DNA from: an uncultured Campylobacter sp.
Lineage (GTDB): Bacteria; Campylobacterota; Campylobacteria; Campylobacterales; Campylobacteraceae
DNA: 5,762 nt
Direction: 5' to 3'
Assembly (NCBI RefSeq): GCF_938017705.1
Contig: NZ_CALIIS010000211.1
Location: 1 to 5,762 of the forward strand
Within the stretch, counting starts at the first letter, position 1; the number at the start of each line of letters is the position of its first letter. The notes beneath the pieces are model-generated. The model saw only the letters and a program-made list of their open reading frames with translations. It searched no databases and was not told the origin of the DNA. This document shows, one piece after another, positions 1 through 5,377 of the stretch. The position numbers and the translations under genes are program-made.

Positions 1-450
1 TTTTTTGCTCAGGCCTTGGCGCATTTTCACTTCGTATGCAGGCTTACCGCCGTTACTTTTTAAATCAACCTCGCGAAAATCCCAGCCGGCGTTTACGCTA
101 AGTGCTTTGGCGCGAGCATCTGTGGCACTGATTTTGACCTGCGAATAATCAATTTTACTAGGCTTTAGCTTCTTTTGCGTTTGAGTCTTTAAAATTTCGC
201 CGCTTTGAGCGTCGATTTTGATCTCGTTTTCGCTACCTTCTTTATACGACTCTATCTCATAGACGAGCTTTCCGTGCTCATCGTCGATTTCTACACTTTT
301 TATAGTCGCGTCACCAAAGTTTTGCTGTGCGATCCCTATCGCTTGATCGAATGAAACTTTAGCATCTTTTTCGCTAAAGTTTCCTGCGTTTAATGCGCCT
401 ACAAGGGCGAATGTAGCGGCGAGCGCGCCTAAAGCTTTAAGATTTTTCAT
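1..450 (-). CDS. Secreted tandem PepSY-domain protein (C-terminus beyond window)
   Basis: Reading the minus strand from ATG at 450-448 gives 150 open codons running off the left edge, so the C-terminus is missing. Residues 1-22 form a Sec signal peptide: Lys at 2 and 5, an Ala/Leu-rich core, and a likely cut after LNA. Residues ~31-90 match one PepSY repeat (a helix beginning KVSFDQAIGIAQQ, then strands including YEIE and EIKIDAQSGEIL). Residues ~105-150 begin a second repeat (ISATDARAKAL, then PAYEVKM). PepSY proteins are periplasmic; many are thought to inhibit proteases or to modulate signalling, but the role of this one is unknown. An AGGA ribosome site (plus-strand TCCT at 457-460) lies 6 nt before the ATG and supports this start. 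It is divergent from the phosphoethanolamine transferase. In many proteobacteria such genes sit beside two-component systems; whether that holds here lies outside the window. Confidence 0.88.
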   Translation of the reverse strand, partial: MKNLKALGALAATFALVGALNAGNFSEKDAKVSFDQAIGIAQQNFGDATIKSVEIDDEHGKLVYEIESYKEGSENEIKIDAQSGEILKTQTQKKLKPSKIDYSQVKISATDARAKALSVNAGWDFREVDLKSNGGKPAYEVKMRQGLSKK

Positions 451-657
451 CTTTAATCCTTTTGATTTTATTTCCAAATTTTATTTTGGATGGCGCAATT
501 TTAAAATTCCAAGATGAAGCTAAGATGAATGCGCGCGAAATTTTAAAATTTCACAAAAATTTTGCTGCGATTTGTGAGATACAAAGCGCGGAATTTCCGA
601 GCATTTACCAAAACGCCGTAAAATTTCAACTTGAAATTTTATCTCAAGGAACGCTTC
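451..657. other. Divergent intergenic spacer, AT-rich
   Basis: This 207-bp spacer separates the PepSY gene from the phosphoethanolamine transferase gene. It is rich in AAATTTT words and includes a perfect 12-bp palindrome at 497-508 and a perfect 16-bp palindrome at 537-552. Promoters for both genes should lie here, but I found no -35/-10 pair convincing enough to call. A short open frame through it (TTG at 462, stop at 665) has no ribosome site and looks like spacer composition. Confidence 0.6.
646..650 (+). promoter_or_regulatory. Ribosome binding site deciding the GTG start of eptA
   Basis: AAGGA at 646-650 lies 7 nt before GTG at 658. The other in-frame start, TTG at 631, lies upstream of this site and has no comparable site of its own. 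The GTG at 658 is therefore the better start. Confidence 0.75.
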
Positions 658-2274
658 GTGCCTAGCATTTTTAAAAATCCGTCGCAGCAGAAGCTTATTT
701 TTCTAAGCTCGCTTGCTTTTGTGGCGTTTTTTAACTTCTCGTTTTTCAAAAATATCATAAATGCCTACGGAATTTCGGGGCTAAATTTTATCTATCTTGT
801 CTGCGACATGGCAGCTTTGATCGCTTTTTTGACGCTATTTTTTACAATTTTTAGCTCGCGTTATACGACCAAGCCGATTTTGATGATCTGCTTTTTTATC
901 TCGTCGTTTACAGCGTATTTCATGGATAGCTATAACGTCGTAATCGATTCGGAGATGATTCGCAACGCAGCCCAGACGAACTTTGCCGAGTCCGCGGATC
1001 TATTTAGCCTGCGACTAGCAATTTACGTGTTGGTGCTGGGCGTTTTGCCCTGCGTGCTGATCGCTCGCACGCATATTAGCTACCGTCCGCTTAAATTTGA
1101 AATTTTAGCTAAGCTCAAAGTAGCGGGCATTTGCATAATAATCATCGCGGCGCTGCTTTTTGGATTTAGCAAATACTACGCGTCATTTTTCAGAGAGCAT
1201 AAAATTTTACGCAGCTACGCAAATCCCGGATATTGGATCTACAGCGGCGTTAAATTTGTCGCAAAATCCAAAAAGCAAGGTTCACAGCCTCTGATGCAAA
1301 TCGCTATGGACGCGCATATCGATGAAAATTCTACAAGCCCAAAAAAGCTCGTCGTCGTAGTCGTGGGCGAAGCGGCGAGAGCGGATAGATTTTCGCTAAA
1401 CGGCTACGAGCGAGATACTAATCCGCTACTAGCCAAAGAGCAGGGCGTCGTAAGCCTAAGTAATACCCATTCTTGCGGCACTTCGACGGCGCAAAGCGTG
1501 CCGTGCATGTTTTCGCTGCTAAATCGCGAGGAATTTAGCGTCGAAAAGGCTGCAGATGAGCAAAACGTATTAGACATACTAAACCGCGCTGATGACATGG
1601 CAATTTTGTGGCGCGATAACAATTCCGATTCCAAAGGTGTGGCGCTGCGCGTAAAATATCAGGATTTTAAAATTCCGCAAAATAATCCGATCTGCGACGT
1701 AGAGTGCAGGGACGAGGGGATGCTTGCGGGGCTTGATAAATTTATCGCCGAAAACGCGGGCAAAGATGTATTAATCGTGCTGCATCAGATGGGCAATCAC
1801 GGGCCTGCGTATTTCAAGCGCTATAAGAAAGAATTTGAAAAATTTAGCCCCGTTTGCCGCGATAACGAGCTTGAAAACTGCTCGCAGCAAGAAATTTCAA
1901 ATTCCTACGATAACGCGATTTTATACACGGATTATTTTTTAAGCAAGGTTGTAGAATTTTTAAAACCATATTCTAAGACGTACGAAACGGCGATGATCTA
2001 TATGAGTGATCACGGCGAGAGCCTCGGCGAGGGCGGCGTTTATCTGCACGGCATGCCCTATCTTTTCGCTCCCGAGGCGCAAAAGCATATCGGTGCGATT
2101 GTTTGGCTAGGTGAGGGAAAAATGCGCGAAAGATACGATCTGAGCGTACTTAAATCACATAAGGATGACGCTTTTTCGCACGATAATCTTTTTCACACGC
2201 TGCTTGGAATTTTTGAAGTAGATACTAAAGTGTATAACAAGGATTTGGATATTTTAAGCGGAATGAAAAATTAG
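658..2274 (+). CDS. eptA: Phosphoethanolamine transferase, EptA/EptC/MCR family
   Basis: This inner-membrane enzyme transfers phosphoethanolamine from phosphatidylethanolamine to lipid A and, in Campylobacter EptC, also to other envelope targets. With GTG at 658 it has 538 residues, normal for the family. Residues ~10-175 hold about five membrane helices; the rest is a periplasmic alkaline-phosphatase-fold domain. By-eye comparison with MCR-1 finds the zinc/catalytic set: Glu238 (GEAAR), nucleophile Thr277 (SCGTSTAQSVPC), Lys326, His381 (MGNHGP), Asp451-His452 (SDHGES) and His464 (YLHGMPY). Six cysteines match the three family disulfides: 273-283, 346-350 and 400-408. Nothing is missing, so it should be active. 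The family lowers envelope negative charge and can give polymyxin resistance; that effect here is inferred. It is convergent with the lysR gene and appears to be transcribed alone. Campylobacter homologues are named eptC; assignment to the family is certain, the exact acceptor is not. Confidence 0.95.
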   Translation: MPSIFKNPSQQKLIFLSSLAFVAFFNFSFFKNIINAYGISGLNFIYLVCDMAALIAFLTLFFTIFSSRYTTKPILMICFFISSFTAYFMDSYNVVIDSEMIRNAAQTNFAESADLFSLRLAIYVLVLGVLPCVLIARTHISYRPLKFEILAKLKVAGICIIIIAALLFGFSKYYASFFREHKILRSYANPGYWIYSGVKFVAKSKKQGSQPLMQIAMDAHIDENSTSPKKLVVVVVGEAARADRFSLNGYERDTNPLLAKEQGVVSLSNTHSCGTSTAQSVPCMFSLLNREEFSVEKAADEQNVLDILNRADDMAILWRDNNSDSKGVALRVKYQDFKIPQNNPICDVECRDEGMLAGLDKFIAENAGKDVLIVLHQMGNHGPAYFKRYKKEFEKFSPVCRDNELENCSQQEISNSYDNAILYTDYFLSKVVEFLKPYSKTYETAMIYMSDHGESLGEGGVYLHGMPYLFAPEAQKHIGAIVWLGEGKMRERYDLSVLKSHKDDAFSHDNLFHTLLGIFEVDTKVYNKDLDILSGMKN

Positions 2275-2351
2275 AATTTTGCACTAAATTTCGTCGTAAA
2301 TTGTGAGTGAAATTTTAGCAATAAAAAATTTTATTGGCAAAATTCTAATTT
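2268..2351. repeat. Nested inverted repeats between convergent genes, possible bidirectional terminator
   Basis: A perfect 15-bp inverted repeat pairs 2268-2282 with 2337-2351. Its left arm covers the eptA stop codon. Inside and overlapping it is a second hairpin, 2311-2326 with 2329-2344 (14 of 16 pairs, 2-nt loop). The two hairpins share the right arm, so they are alternatives. The stems are AT-rich, unlike a strong intrinsic terminator, but the position between converging genes fits termination from either side. Confidence 0.4.
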
Positions 2352-2380
2352 AAGCTTAGTTTGAAATTTTACCTAAACTT

Positions 2381-2406
2381 GAGCAAAATCTGCTCTAAAA
2401 TTTTTT
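2381..2406 (+). terminator. Weak candidate rho-independent terminator downstream of eptA
   Basis: GAGCA at 2381-2385 pairs with TGCTC at 2391-2395 around a 5-nt loop, and a run of six T follows at 2401-2406. The stem is only 5 bp and the T run starts 5 nt after it, so this is a weak call. It lies about 107 bp past the eptA stop. Confidence 0.3.
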
Positions 2407-2478
2407 ATGCAAAAGCTAATGCAGAGGCAAAGTGCTGCAAAAGCTTAATCTCTCATTTATCGTTGCGAGCTATGAATT

Positions 2479-3384
2479 TTAAATTTCATTAGAAATTTTA
2501 CGTGCAGTTTTGATAAATGCCTGCGCTAGATGGTTTAGACGTTTGCCTTTTTTGTAGGCAATTATCAGCGTATTATCGAGCTCACGCGCGCCTACATCAA
2601 AGAGCTTTATCCTGCCCGCTTTGTCCTCCTTTATCATCTGTGGTATGCTAAAGCACGCTCCAGCGCCGCTTGCGACGATAGCATTGGCGATGTCGAAAGT
2701 CTCCGTGCGACACAGCACCTTCGGCGCGAAGCTCGCAGCGGTAAAGAACGCATCTATCTGCTCGGCGCTTCTTAGGCTTTGATTAGGCAGGATGAATCTT
2801 TCCTCTTTTAAGCGCGAAATATCAATTTTGGGAACAGATTCGTTTTTAAACTCAAGCGAGAGCAGATGGGTGGAGCTTAGAGCGACATAGGTTTTTTGCG
2901 TTAGAATTTTAACCCCGTCAAGCCCGCTCATATCGATGGGCAGTATCAGCATACCGACATCAAGATCACCTTGAAGTAGCATTTCACGAATGCTAAGCGC
3001 AGAAGAAAACTGCGTGATTTGTAGATCCGAATCCTTAAATTTCTTGCAAAACATCGGTAGCAGCGACGGCAGTAGATTATAGCCGTTTTGCGAAAAGCCG
3101 ATGCGAATTTTATCATTTTTTATGCCGCTTATTTCAGAAATATCGCTTTTTAGGTCGTTTATGGCGTCAAAAATGACTTTTGCTTTACTAGCGTAAATTT
3201 TTCCCGCGCGCGTAAGCGAAATGGGATTACTCGTGCGGTTAAAAAGCTGAGTTCCAAGCTCGCGTTCCAGCGATAAAATACTCTGCGATAGCGACGGCTG
3301 CGGGATTTTAAGTGCTTCGGCAGCCTTAGTAAAGCTGCGGAATTCTGCTACTTTTAATACTAGCTCCATGCGATGCAAATTCAT
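2479..3384 (-). CDS. LysR-type transcriptional regulator
   Basis: The 301-residue protein has the standard LysR-family length and layout. The N-terminal winged helix-turn-helix spans residues ~1-60, with the DNA-binding segment at ~17-40 (SFTKAAEALKIPQPSLSQSI) and the typical SLERELGTQLFNR and LTRAG wing. A linker helix follows (~62-88), then a two-lobed effector domain (~92-300) with the late GAGACFSIPQ turn usual in this fold. The effector cannot be read from sequence. GGAGAGG (plus-strand CCTCTCC at 3389-3395) supports the ATG at 3384. The gene is divergent from mfrA over 141 bp, the usual arrangement when a LysR protein controls its neighbour and itself; a role in regulating fumarate respiration is inferred from that. 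Its 3' end converges on eptA. Confidence 0.93.
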   Translation of the reverse strand: MNLHRMELVLKVAEFRSFTKAAEALKIPQPSLSQSILSLERELGTQLFNRTSNPISLTRAGKIYASKAKVIFDAINDLKSDISEISGIKNDKIRIGFSQNGYNLLPSLLPMFCKKFKDSDLQITQFSSALSIREMLLQGDLDVGMLILPIDMSGLDGVKILTQKTYVALSSTHLLSLEFKNESVPKIDISRLKEERFILPNQSLRSAEQIDAFFTAASFAPKVLCRTETFDIANAIVASGAGACFSIPQMIKEDKAGRIKLFDVGARELDNTLIIAYKKGKRLNHLAQAFIKTARKISNEI

Positions 3385-3438
3385 TTAGCCTCTCCAATTG
3401 ATAATTTAATTCTTATAAAATGATACACTAAATAATAT

Positions 3439-3467
3439 TTGACTTATGTTAAAAATGAAACTAAAAT
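3439..3467 (+). promoter_or_regulatory. Sigma-70 promoter of mfrA
   Basis: The -35 box TTGACT (3439-3444) and -10 box TAAAAT (3462-3467) each match the consensus at 5 of 6 positions and are exactly 17 bp apart. Transcription should begin near 3474, leaving a leader of about 50 nt before the mfrA start codon. Confidence 0.65.
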
Positions 3468-3481
3468 TACGTTTTTAGTTT
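3458..3481. promoter_or_regulatory. Operator-like dyad over the mfrA -10 and start site
   Basis: AAACTAAAA (3458-3466) and TTTTAGTTT (3473-3481) form a perfect 9-bp inverted repeat with a 6-nt centre. It covers the -10 box and the predicted start site, where a bound protein would block initiation. A shorter dyad, AGTTTA/TAAACT (3477-3482 and 3489-3494), overlaps its right edge. Which protein binds is unknown; the divergent LysR protein is one candidate. Confidence 0.4.
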
Positions 3482-3515
3482 AGAACTTTAAACTTAAGCT
3501 AAGAATTTCTCAAAT

Positions 3516-3522
3516 GGAGAGG
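3516..3522 (+). promoter_or_regulatory. Ribosome binding site deciding the mfrA start
   Basis: GGAGAGG at 3516-3522 lies just before ATG at 3526. An earlier in-frame ATG at 3514 overlaps this site and so cannot be the start it serves. Starting at 3526 also puts the twin-arginine motif close to the N-terminus, as expected. Confidence 0.8.
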
Positions 3523-3525
3523 AAA

Positions 3526-4464
3526 ATGAGTGAATCAAATTTCAACAGACGCGATTTCTTAAAATCGGCCTGTATCAGCGTCGGCGCGCTTAGCCTTAGC
3601 GGCTGCGTGGATACCGACAAAAGTAAAAGCGGAGGCGGCGGCAACGAAGGCGGCCTTCCTAGTGTGGACGTACTCGTTATCGGCTCGGGAGGCGCGGGTC
3701 TGCGTGCAGCCGTAGCGGTAAGAAAGAGTAATCCAAATCTTAGCGTAGTCGTGGCTACGAAGATGATGCCTTCGCGCAACGCCACCTGTATGGCGGAAGG
3801 CGGTATCAACGGCGTTACGAGTTTCGCAAATGGCGATTCATACAAGCTTCACGCCTACGACACCGTAAAGGGCGGCGCATATCTCGTAGATCAGGACGCT
3901 GCGATTAAATTTTGCGAGCTTGCGGGCCCTACGATTGCCGAGATGGATTACATCGGCACGCTGTTTTCCAGAAACGCCAGCGGCGGCGTGGATGGCAAAG
4001 AAAGCGGCGTCCCGGGCGGCGTAGCGCAGCGCTTTATGGGCGGCGCGTCTAAAAAACGCTGCAACTACTCCGCCGATAAGACGGGTCATATCTTGATGCA
4101 TGCTTGTTTGGATGAAGCGATCAGCAACGGCGTGAAATTTTTAATCGATCATGAGCTGCTTGAGATCAGCGCGCCTGACGGCAAATGCGAGGGCGTCGTG
4201 CTTCGAAATATCCAAACCGGTGATTTTTATCCCGTGCTTTGCAAAGCCTTGGTAATCGCAACGGGCGGATATACGAGGATGTTTTACAACCGCACCTCGG
4301 TGCCTTATATCGCTACCGGCGACGGTATCGCGGCGGCACTGCGCGCGGGTCTTGGATTTAGCGATCCGGAGATGGTGCAGTTTCATCCGACCGGTATCAA
4401 AAGCGGCGGCGCGCTCATTACCGAAGCTGCGCTCGTGCGGGGCTTCTGCCTGCTCTATCGATAG
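3526..4464 (+). CDS. mfrA: Fumarate reductase flavoprotein MfrA/SdhA-like, Tat-exported; cut by junction after ~302 residues
   Basis: In epsilonproteobacteria MfrA is the catalytic flavoprotein of periplasmic 8-methylmenaquinol:fumarate reductase, working with an iron-sulfur and a Cys-rich subunit. Residues 7-13 (NRRDFLK) are a twin-arginine motif, followed by a hydrophobic stretch and a lipobox-like LSGC ending at Cys27, then a Gly/Ser linker. The FAD dinucleotide fold is at 48-61 (VDVLVIGSGGAGLR). ADKTGH (183-188) and QFHPTG (285-290) are SdhA/FrdA family motifs. At the place where SdhA/FrdA carry the FAD-linking His (RSHTVAAxGG), this protein reads RNATCMAEGG, so FAD may be non-covalent. 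Family members have roughly 600 residues. Here homology stops after ITEAA (302), where RGEGG is expected; the last ~10 codons to the stop at 4464 are foreign sequence. The catalytic Arg region and C-terminus are absent because of the junction, not through natural truncation. Confidence 0.88.
   Translation: MSESNFNRRDFLKSACISVGALSLSGCVDTDKSKSGGGGNEGGLPSVDVLVIGSGGAGLRAAVAVRKSNPNLSVVVATKMMPSRNATCMAEGGINGVTSFANGDSYKLHAYDTVKGGAYLVDQDAAIKFCELAGPTIAEMDYIGTLFSRNASGGVDGKESGVPGGVAQRFMGGASKKRCNYSADKTGHILMHACLDEAISNGVKFLIDHELLEISAPDGKCEGVVLRNIQTGDFYPVLCKALVIATGGYTRMFYNRTSVPYIATGDGIAAALRAGLGFSDPEMVQFHPTGIKSGGALITEAALVRGFCLLYR
4426..4442. other. Junction between Campylobacter-type and Bacteroidota-type sequence
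   Basis: The mfrA frame loses family resemblance after codon 302 (GCG at 4429-4431). From about 4431 a different frame reads into an outer-membrane protein end. Codon use, word composition and ribosome-site style all change here. No insertion-sequence end, att-like repeat or integrase is seen, which favours an assembly chimera. The exact base cannot be set by eye. Confidence 0.8.
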
Positions 4465-4862
4465 AGGATAAGAAGCTCACCTTCCTAGGGCTTCTTCCTG
4501 TGGCGGAGTTTGGTCCTCGTTATTACTTCTCTGGAGAATCATCGGGGGCTGGCTTCCGTACGGGAGGCTATGTCGGGCTCTTAGGTTCGGTCGTTCTCCC
4601 TCGATGGATCTTGCTCGAGCCTGAGCGTGTCCGCCGTAACGATATCTCTCACTGGTATGAGGCTTCCAGAGAGAGCTACGGAGTCGTGCCTACCCTTGGC
4701 TGGGTCTTCGGTATCGGGGAGTCAAGCTATCTCGGCCTCTCTGTCGGTGTCAGTGCCTGGTGGTCAAGGTATGAGTCGGGGACGAAAAGCCGCTGGGAAA
4801 GCACGCTGAAGGATAAGGAGTATCCGATCGTGTGGAGTGTCAGTTACGGCTTCCGTCTGTAG
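4431..4862 (+). CDS. C-terminal part of an outer-membrane beta-barrel protein (5' end lost at junction)
   Basis: The frame ending at TAG 4860-4862 is open back to the junction, giving ~143 residues. A GTG at 4500 lies inside this frame, but the residues before it (DKKLTFLGLLPVAEFGPRYYF across the site) read as one continuous barrel strand, so it is probably not a start. Alternating polar and aromatic/hydrophobic stretches separated by Gly-rich turns, for example GVSAWWSRYESG, and an end in YPIVWSVSYGFRL fit the last transmembrane strands of a Bacteroidota outer-membrane protein. The barrel-assembly signal usually ends in an aromatic or hydrophobic residue, as here. The subfamily is not recognised. 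A strong terminator 18 nt downstream shows that this is the end of its transcript. Nothing can be said about the missing N-terminal part. Confidence 0.65.
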   Translation, partial: ARAGLLPALSIEDKKLTFLGLLPVAEFGPRYYFSGESSGAGFRTGGYVGLLGSVVLPRWILLEPERVRRNDISHWYEASRESYGVVPTLGWVFGIGESSYLGLSVGVSAWWSRYESGTKSRWESTLKDKEYPIVWSVSYGFRL

Positions 4863-4880
4863 CGCCTTCCCACCCGCACC

Positions 4881-4927
4881 ACAGCGCCCCTCTGCCTCTC
4901 TCGTGGCAGAGGGGCGCTGTCGCTTTT
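4881..4927 (+). terminator. Strong intrinsic terminator after the outer-membrane gene
   Basis: A perfect 16-bp GC-rich stem pairs 4881-4896 with 4905-4920 around an 8-nt loop (TCTCTCGT). A short T run follows at 4924-4927. It starts 18 nt after the stop codon and ends the transcript of the barrel gene. Confidence 0.88.
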
Positions 4928-5111
4928 ATCTCTCGTTAGCCTTGGGATGTCGGATGTGATATAGAGGGGAGGGGGTACTCAAACTTGGGGAGTCTACAGT
5001 GGGTTTTGTTGGGGTATCCTCGGAAGGGTGCTTTTCATCTCGGTAGGTCTTGTCTATAGAGATGTGGGGAAGGTGCTATCTTTGTATACCTCATACAATC
5101 ATGGATTAGCT
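4928..5111. other. G-rich intergenic spacer
   Basis: The stretch between the terminator and the next gene holds six runs of three or more G on the plus strand between 4966 and 5028, then a promoter box at 5077. I see no gene in it. A frame opening with GTG at 5028 crosses it, but the promoter lies downstream of that codon, so it is probably not used. Confidence 0.5.
5077..5084 (+). promoter_or_regulatory. Bacteroidota -7 promoter box
   Basis: TATCTTTG matches the Bacteroidota -7 consensus TAnnTTTG exactly. The -33 element is poor: the nearest TTG (5050-5052) is 24 bp upstream, farther than usual. Transcription would begin near 5091, just before the ATG at 5112. Confidence 0.5.
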
Positions 5112-5324
5112 ATGTGTGTACTGCGTATTTTCTTAGAGGGATTCACTTCCATATTCAACCCGCCCATGCGTAGACGGGATCCCGAGATCGAGAGGCTGGA
5201 GAAGCTTGTCGAGAGCTATCGTACTATGAGTGATCGGGAGCGACTAGCTAGAGACTGGCAGGCTGTCCAGGGTGATATGGGTAGAGCTTGGCAGAGGATA
5301 CGGATGAACTATGGGCAAGAGTAG
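5112..5324 (+). CDS. Small charged protein of unknown function, upstream of DUF2335 gene
   Basis: Starting at ATG 5112 the protein has 70 residues. I do not recognise its family. Residues 1-18 are hydrophobic (MCVLRIFLEGFTSIFNPP) and might form a short amphipathic or membrane-associated helix. Residues 19-70 are strongly charged and predicted helical (RRDPEIERLEKLVESY, then SDRERLARDWQAV), ending in NYGQE. ATG at 5112 was chosen because it follows the TAnnTTTG box at 5077 by a short leader; an inner ATG at 5166 would give 52 residues. Its last codons overlap a second ATG at 5311 in another frame, which suggests translational coupling to the DUF2335 gene. The pair probably forms one transcript. 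The function is unknown. Confidence 0.6.
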   Translation: MCVLRIFLEGFTSIFNPPMRRRDPEIERLEKLVESYRTMSDRERLARDWQAVQGDMGRAWQRIRMNYGQE

Positions 5325-5360
5325 TCTCAAGCGTACCAACGCTACACTCTCCAGCGACCA

Positions 5361-5377
5361 GATGCTGTAGGGATGCT
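5361..5377. repeat. GATGCT direct repeat, 11-bp period, at the DUF2335 gene start
   Basis: GATGCT occurs at 5361-5366 and 5372-5377, separated by GTAGG. One repeat unit (11 bp) contains the in-frame TAG that ends the frame begun at 5311. Losing one unit would restore a single continuous frame. Confidence 0.6.

Noticed and set aside
462..665. Short open frame upstream of eptA (67 codons from TTG, or 46 from an inner ATG at 525)
   Set aside because: There is no ribosome site, it overlaps the eptA start, and its codons follow the AT-rich spacer words rather than coding bias.
2408..2445. Direct repeat TGCAAAAGCT (2408-2417 and 2436-2445)
   Set aside because: There are only two copies, with no associated gene or element; it is too short to call an att site or iteron.
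3510..4386. Minus-strand open frames across the mfrA gene
   Set aside because: They are shadows of the strongly supported flavoprotein frame, with low-complexity Pro/Ala-rich translations and no ribosome sites.
4431..4466. Horizontal transfer or gene fusion as the cause of the mfrA/outer-membrane join
   Set aside because: There is no integrase, insertion-sequence end, target duplication or in-frame fusion, and the two sides look like different phyla. Assembly chimerism is simpler.
4453..4466. 14-bp palindrome CTCTATCGATAGAG beside the junction as a recombination site
   Set aside because: It lies inside the coding frame of the barrel protein, has no second copy in the window, and is not at the exact switch point.
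5028..5111. Extension of the small gene to GTG 5028
   Set aside because: The promoter box at 5077-5084 lies downstream of this codon, and the added residues have no recognisable character.
5322..5324. TAG readthrough joining the 70-residue gene to the DUF2335 frame, since both are in the same frame
   Set aside because: No readthrough context or structure is visible. The 16 intervening codons look unlike either protein, and the overlapping ATG at 5311 explains the layout better.
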